NCBI GenBank assembly: GCA_028023455.1
Contig: JAQFVV010012489.1
Coordinates: 4,324,575-4,388,574 of the forward strand
From: Epiperipatus broadwayi
Taxonomy: Eukaryota; Onychophora; Udeonychophora; Euonychophora; Peripatidae
Reading direction: 5' to 3'
Length of the DNA stretch: 64,000 nucleotides
Under the pieces are notes generated by a model, which was not told the DNA's origin, did not search any database, and saw nothing but the letters and a program-made list of their open reading frames with translations. Made by a program: the position numbers and the translations under genes. Below, in pieces: positions 60,130-64,000 of this stretch (positions are counted from its first letter, which is position 1; each line of letters starts with the position of its first letter).

Positions 60130-60240
60130 ATGGCGCAGTCAAAGTTGAACCTAGTTAGGGATAGGAGTTTTAAAAATTGGGCATATTTTTCAAAGGCAAA
60201 ATTATACTTACTCGGTGACATTCCTGGGTGTGTGTCGTAG
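60130..60240 (+). pseudogene. Short gag-like frame at the start of the LTR-element interior
   Basis: An ATG overlaps the first base before the PBS and opens a 36-codon frame beginning MAQSKLNLVRD, with FKNWAYFSKAKLYL and then DIPGCV before a stop. The spacing of W, AK-YL and the following acidic/Cys residues recalls the start of copia-type Gag proteins. A PBS of tRNA-Ser type is more usual in gypsy elements, so the superfamily is unresolved. The frame is too short to make a capsid. Confidence 0.35.
60131..60140 (+). other. Primer-binding site, tRNA-Ser-like
   Basis: TGGCGCAGTC starts two bases after the LTR end. It is complementary to a tRNA 3' end of GACTGCG-CCA, as in animal tRNA-Ser. The same string serves as PBS in several insect Ty3/gypsy-type elements (recalled, not searched). 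Ten bases match before divergence. Confidence 0.65.
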
Positions 60241-60360
60241 TAATGAAGTTATAATAAGAATAGTCTTAGTTTCATTAACGGGAAATTTAATTGGAAATTA
60301 GTTCTGGCGGTGTGGAAAATGTAGTACAATTTTAAGGCTAGTTTCATGACTATTTATTAA

Positions 60361-60540
60361 AATGAAATAGATTTTAAGTGAAAGAATTTTATTTGCTATG
60401 TTGTAAAATCGTAACTATTGAAAGTTAAAATGAGATAGACTTTAAGTAAAAGAATTTTATTTGTTATGTTGTAAAATCGTAACTATTGAAAGTTAAATTG
60501 AAATAGATTTAAGTAAAAATTATATCTACGTTGTAAAAAT
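60361..60540 (+). repeat. Interior tandem repeat of ~70 bp, 2.5 copies
   Basis: AAATGA(A/G)ATAGA-TTTAAGT, then AAAAGAATTTTATTTG, ATGTTGTAAAATCGTAACTA and TTGAAAGTTAAA recur in three successive units, the third decayed. Confidence 0.85.
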
Positions 60541-60804
60541 TAATGTGCGAAAAGTAAATGAGTAATCTAGATATGAAAAGTAACTGAGATAGTAACCTCG
60601 TTTTGGAAAACACTGTTTTCCAGTTTAAAGTAAAAATAGAATACGTTGGGTAATACAAATTGTTATACATATAATGGGAGTGCAGGATCTGAGATGGCGT
60701 TGTTAGGTAGCGTAAGAATAACAATCTTGACAGTGCAAGGTAGACAGATTTGCGAAAACGTTTGAATCTCTTAAATGGATTGTAATCGAGTTGAATTCTA
60801 AACA

Positions 60805-61210
60805 GTTCGGCAGATTTGAAAAAAGAAATCTGAATAGCCAGTAGTAAAATAGCACTAATTGTGGTTTTGATAGTGTAATTATTTCTGAAGTTGTCCAAGT
60901 TTATGGTTTGAAAAAAGAAATTACAAAACTTGCAGCAAAAAAGAGTGCCAGTCAAGTAATGGTCAAGTTGTGGGTTTGAAAAAAGAAATCTACAAAACTT
61001 GCGGCAAAAGAGTGCCAGTTAAGTAATGGCCAAGTTGTGGGTTGGAAAAAAGAAATCTACAACACTTGCGGCAAAAGGATGCCGGTTAAGTAACGGCCAA
61101 GTTGTGGGTTTGAAAAAAGAAATCTACAATACTTGTGGCAAAAAAGAGTGCCAGTTAAGAAATGATCAGAGTGGATTTGAAAAAAGAAATCTACCAGGCT
61201 GGCAGTAAAT
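60805..61210 (+). repeat. Interior tandem repeat of 67 bp, about 6 copies
   Basis: The unit reads GGCCAAGTTGTGGGTTTG, AAAAAAGAAATCTACAA, AACTTGCGGCAAAA, GAGTGCCAGTTAAGTAAT. Clear copies start at 60961, 61028 and 61095; flanking copies at about 60805, 60894 and 61162 are more diverged. The 67-bp period is not a multiple of 3, so the units shift frame and cannot encode a repeated peptide. The reading frames at 61026-61208 (+) and 61057-61323 (-) are by-products. Confidence 0.9.
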
Positions 61211-61379
61211 AGAGCAGTTAGGAAATAGTGCAAAATTGGTAAATCAATATTGGTGCTATTGAAAAAATTCGTTAATGAAGAGATTAATAACAATATATAA
61301 AGTAAAATTAGAAAAAAGAACAAGTGAATTTGTTTCTAGTAAGGACTGTTAAACTTCGGAAAATGTAATTTCCGAAGTT

Positions 61380-61389
61380 GGGGGAGGTG
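61380..61389 (+). other. Polypurine tract before 3' LTR
   Basis: GGGGGAGG(TG) immediately before the 3' LTR, after TTTCCGAAGTT. This is the plus-strand primer position. If the tract ends at GGGGGAGG, the LTR would begin TGTGCTATG instead of TGCTATG. Confidence 0.7.
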
Positions 61390-62029
61390 TGCTATGTATT
61401 AGTATTGCGTTACAATATCAGCAAGTAATAGAAAGTTAAAAGTACAGCATTATAATATATCAGCAAGTAAAAGAAAGTTAAATACTTTAATGTACATGTC
61501 TAAAGATAAGAAAAGAGATAAGCATTTCCAGTTTTATCCCGCCCCCTCCTCTGCGCGGGAAACGCACGAACCTCAGAGAAATAGCAGTTTGGAACGCGGA
61601 CCCGAAGCAAGACAAGGCTATCCCAGACTCCTGTGCATGAATGAGAAGAACAGTATTTAAGGCCCAGTGAGAACCAAGAAAATTGTCACGAGATAGCAGT
61701 GTAACCAGAAGACGGTATGCCGACTGAAAGCAGAACTCGTGATCCAGTGAACTCCGCCACTGAAGGTGCCAAAGCGGACCTAGGGATTTATAGAAGCCAT
61801 CCGTGCTTTATTATTATTTATCGTAAGCCGCAAGGCCAGATCATGTAAGCCTATTATTAATATATTAAACTTGTAGTAAGAATATATATGTATCCTAAAT
61901 ACACTAATGTCAGTTGTTGTAAATATGTTAATATCGTTTTGTTGTAAATAAATATTTATTATTATTAATTATCGGTAGTTGAAATTATTTAGCTCGCATG
62001 GATTGTGAGTAGCGGGGGAGAATATTACA
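61390..62029 (+). repeat. 3' LTR
   Basis: 640 bp, identical to the 5' LTR except at four transition sites (C to T, A to G, A to G, T to C reading 5' LTR to 3' LTR). Ends ATTACA. Confidence 0.93.
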
Positions 62030-62034
62030 GTGTG
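62030..62034. repeat. 5-bp LTR-element target-site duplication, right
   Basis: GTGTG, the partner of 59485-59489. The empty site would read TTTTGGTGTGCTAATG. Confidence 0.75.
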
Positions 62035-64000
62035 CTAATGTTTTAATCTAGCAAACTTATATTATTTCAATCATCATTCCGATATTTTGGAATATTTAAA
62101 TAGTTAAACGTAAAATTTCTTACTGAACGCTGTTTGCTCGGTTAAATATTTTGAAATTATGCTTAATGGTGGATTGTTTAAAAATCATATCACTATCGAT
62201 ATTTAAATGCAATTTATGTTCTTTTAATAAATTTGATTATTAATATACTTTAATAACTATTTATTACTTATATGCCATTAAGAGTTAAATTAATTATAAT
62301 ATATTGTCGTTTAGGAATGCTTGGGCTTGTTAAATAGGAAATAATATTTTCCCTCTTCTACATTCGACATCCTAAATTTATTAAAGTTATACGTACGATG
62401 CTGAGTGGGTTATTATTTTATCATGGCGTTATGCATGCTATTATTGCTTTATTTAAGCTTAAATTATTTCATTAGTCATTTAAGACTTGAGCCATATTCG
62501 CATTGCTTACTTATGATAGCATTTTAAGAAGAATTATATTTTGCTTTATCATATTTACTCATCCAAAATCCGGATTTTTTTCACGTAACTCGTATAGGAA
62601 TGAGGTTTGGTATAACCGATCTCAGGATAAACATTAGAGTATTAAGGCTCTGCATGTGACATATTGGAGGGCATGCCATGGAATCCTTACCACTCATATT
62701 TTCGAATATTGCCTTGTGATAAATACAAGCGGAATCATATATGTGATAAAGCCTTCCAGTCCAAAGATGGACATCTCCATTTTAAACGCTGTCATTATAG
62801 TTAGCACTGTGAGTTCTTTTATGGGTAGTTCTCATATTAATTATAAGACGTGGCACAGTGATGTTTGTAAACCACTCATTTTATAATTAGTCGAATATTT
62901 TAGGATTGTCACAGTAAAGCTAATTTAGGCTAACCCATTCCTCATTTGTACAGGCCCAGATATGCTCATAAACGATAAATTATTAACTATCATATCAAGA
63001 GTAAACCTCTCTTTAGAGATGAATTTGTAACCGTCCTTATCTTTACTTAAAGTAATGATCACCGCATTGATAACATTAATTTATTATTATACTATAACTC
63101 ATTAGCATACTAAATCAGTTGCTTATATGCAAAATGATAACCACATTAAATCTGTGCTATGTTTTCTAATGTAAACTAAATTGTTTATATTTATTAAATT
63201 ATTATGTTTTAATAATTATTCATGTGTTGTGTCTTACTGACTCTCACTCATTGAATTCCATTAAATATTTATAATAGTGTTAGTAATATTTAGAAGTTAT
63301 AATTGATTATTTTAAATGAACATTTATCTCTGGGTTGTTCTATCTTTGCTCATTCTGGATGGATACTATTTTATAATTCATGTTTCTTTTGCAATGCTAG
63401 GCTGTGTGCAATTCATTTAAAATTTATAAATTGTCCCTTCACATAAGATATTTGATTGAGCCAATATTTGATATTATTTATTTACATTAATTGCCCTATA
63501 GATCTCATGTTTCTCTGCTGTGTCTCTGGGACCAGAATGAATAAAATTTCATGTTATCATCAGAAATGTTGTTTATAATGTTATAGTTTTAGAGAAGAGC
63601 AAATAGGGCAGTATTCATGATTGCTCCTGACCTGTGTATCTCGGGCATGAGTGGATTTAGGGTACTTTTGCTTAGATTCTAAACCTTGTTAAATGAACAT
63701 ACAATTCTGACTGGTACAGTATGAAGGTAATTCGATTTTTGTCGAACACAAGAGAAACACTGGACATGCTTTTCTACCTACCACAGCCAGTGTCGTTTGC
63801 TCTGAAACAAACAACACTAAACATAAAGTTAGGAAAGCTTACTTCATTGTGGCTGACCCATTGGCAATCAACAGAAGAGAGGCCTGCTATTCCTTATCTC
63901 GTAAATGGTCGACGTAACATCTGCACATAAGTTTGCATAAAATTTGCATATTTTTAGAGTTATTAACAGAATAACTCACCATGAATATACGACTGTAGAC
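62035..64000. other. Flanking DNA with mildly higher G+C, no supported gene
   Basis: Fewer homopolymers than most of the window. Two plus-strand frames (62656-62886, 76 codons; 63721-63930, 69 codons) have mixed composition but show no domain, signal peptide or convincing splice context. The second (MKVIRFLSNTRETLDMLFYL...) looks least like noise and could be part of an exon or an old repeat; I cannot support either. Confidence 0.5.

Larger units (their letters stand above)
59490..62029 (+). mobile_element. Young non-autonomous LTR retrotransposon
   Basis: A complete 2540-bp element: two 640-bp direct LTRs offset by exactly 1900 bp, a 1260-bp interior, and a 5-bp TSD. Only four substitutions distinguish the LTRs (positions 59586, 59592, 59664 and 59789 against 61486, 61492, 61564 and 61689), all transitions. 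This indicates recent insertion. The interior has a primer-binding site, a very short gag-like frame, two kinds of tandem repeat and a polypurine tract, but no protease, integrase or RT. It must depend on proteins of a related autonomous element (TRIM/LARD-like). Interior reading frames such as the 148-codon minus-strand frame at 60509-60955 arise from repeats. Confidence 0.93.

Noticed and set aside
60509-60955. 148-codon minus-strand frame inside the LTR element
   Set aside because: It lies antisense across LTR-element interior sequence and its repeats; Phe/Leu/Ile-rich, with no retroviral-type domain.
61026-61208. Repeated peptide encoded by the 67-bp tandem repeats
   Set aside because: The period is not a multiple of three, so successive units change frame; the peptide is incidental.
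60805-61210. CRISPR-like array
   Set aside because: Head-to-tail repeats without unique spacers, inside an LTR retrotransposon of an animal genome.

Overview
This window is AT-rich animal intergenic DNA. By eye it is dominated by A/T homopolymers, TA and AAT microsatellites and fossil transposons. I found no intact host protein-coding gene, rRNA or functional tRNA. The animal origin is inferred from the mobile elements: tRNA-derived SINEs, hAT elements with a GTF2IRD2/ZBED-like N-terminus, a mariner relic, L1-like LINE relics, and Penelope-like inverted-repeat elements carrying hammerhead-ribozyme motifs. No feature fixes the species; an AT-rich invertebrate (arachnid or mollusc, for example) is plausible but not shown.

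Layout. 1-9.8 kb is mostly featureless apart from a (AAT)n tract of about 57 units and one tRNA-derived SINE. 9.8-11.6 kb holds three short tRNA-derived SINEs and a 309-bp foldback element with a hammerhead motif and 15-bp target-site duplications (TSDs). 11.6-23.8 kb is sparse: microsatellites, a possible LINE reverse-transcriptase scrap near 16.7 kb, a degenerate SINE near 20.9 kb and a back-to-back SINE pair near 21.9 kb. 23.8-24.7 kb is a decayed mariner element. 27.8-28.0 kb is a half copy of the foldback family with the best-kept hammerhead core. 30.7 kb is a compound AGT/AAT repeat and 31.8 kb a small palindrome.

33.3-33.8 kb and 46.1-46.6 kb are two related non-autonomous hAT elements with perfect 8-bp TSDs. 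35.75-36.97 kb is a 5'-truncated L1-like LINE on the minus strand. 37.5-37.8 kb is a 347-bp foldback element. 38.5-39.0 kb is the fullest foldback copy, with two hammerhead motifs in inverted orientation. 42.3-42.5 kb has a second, weaker hammerhead-like motif between perfect 33-bp inverted repeats. 47.95-48.43 kb is a 476-bp palindrome. 51.7-53.45 kb is a LINE relic with recognisable RT motifs and a terminal Cys-rich motif. 54.9-55.1 kb is a ribozyme-less miniature of the foldback family, followed by a degenerate minisatellite.

59.49-62.03 kb is a young non-autonomous LTR retrotransposon. It has two 640-bp LTRs differing at four sites, a 5-bp TSD, a primer-binding site resembling the 3' end of tRNA-Ser, and an internal region taken up largely by 67-bp tandem repeats.

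The most notable system is the foldback family. Four copies of a 59-nt motif fit a type I hammerhead ribozyme with a palindromic, minimal stem III. They lie inside inverted arms followed by an asymmetric tail and are flanked by 13-15-bp TSDs. This matches the known architecture of hammerheads in Penelope-like retroelements. No element here encodes the machinery for its own movement.
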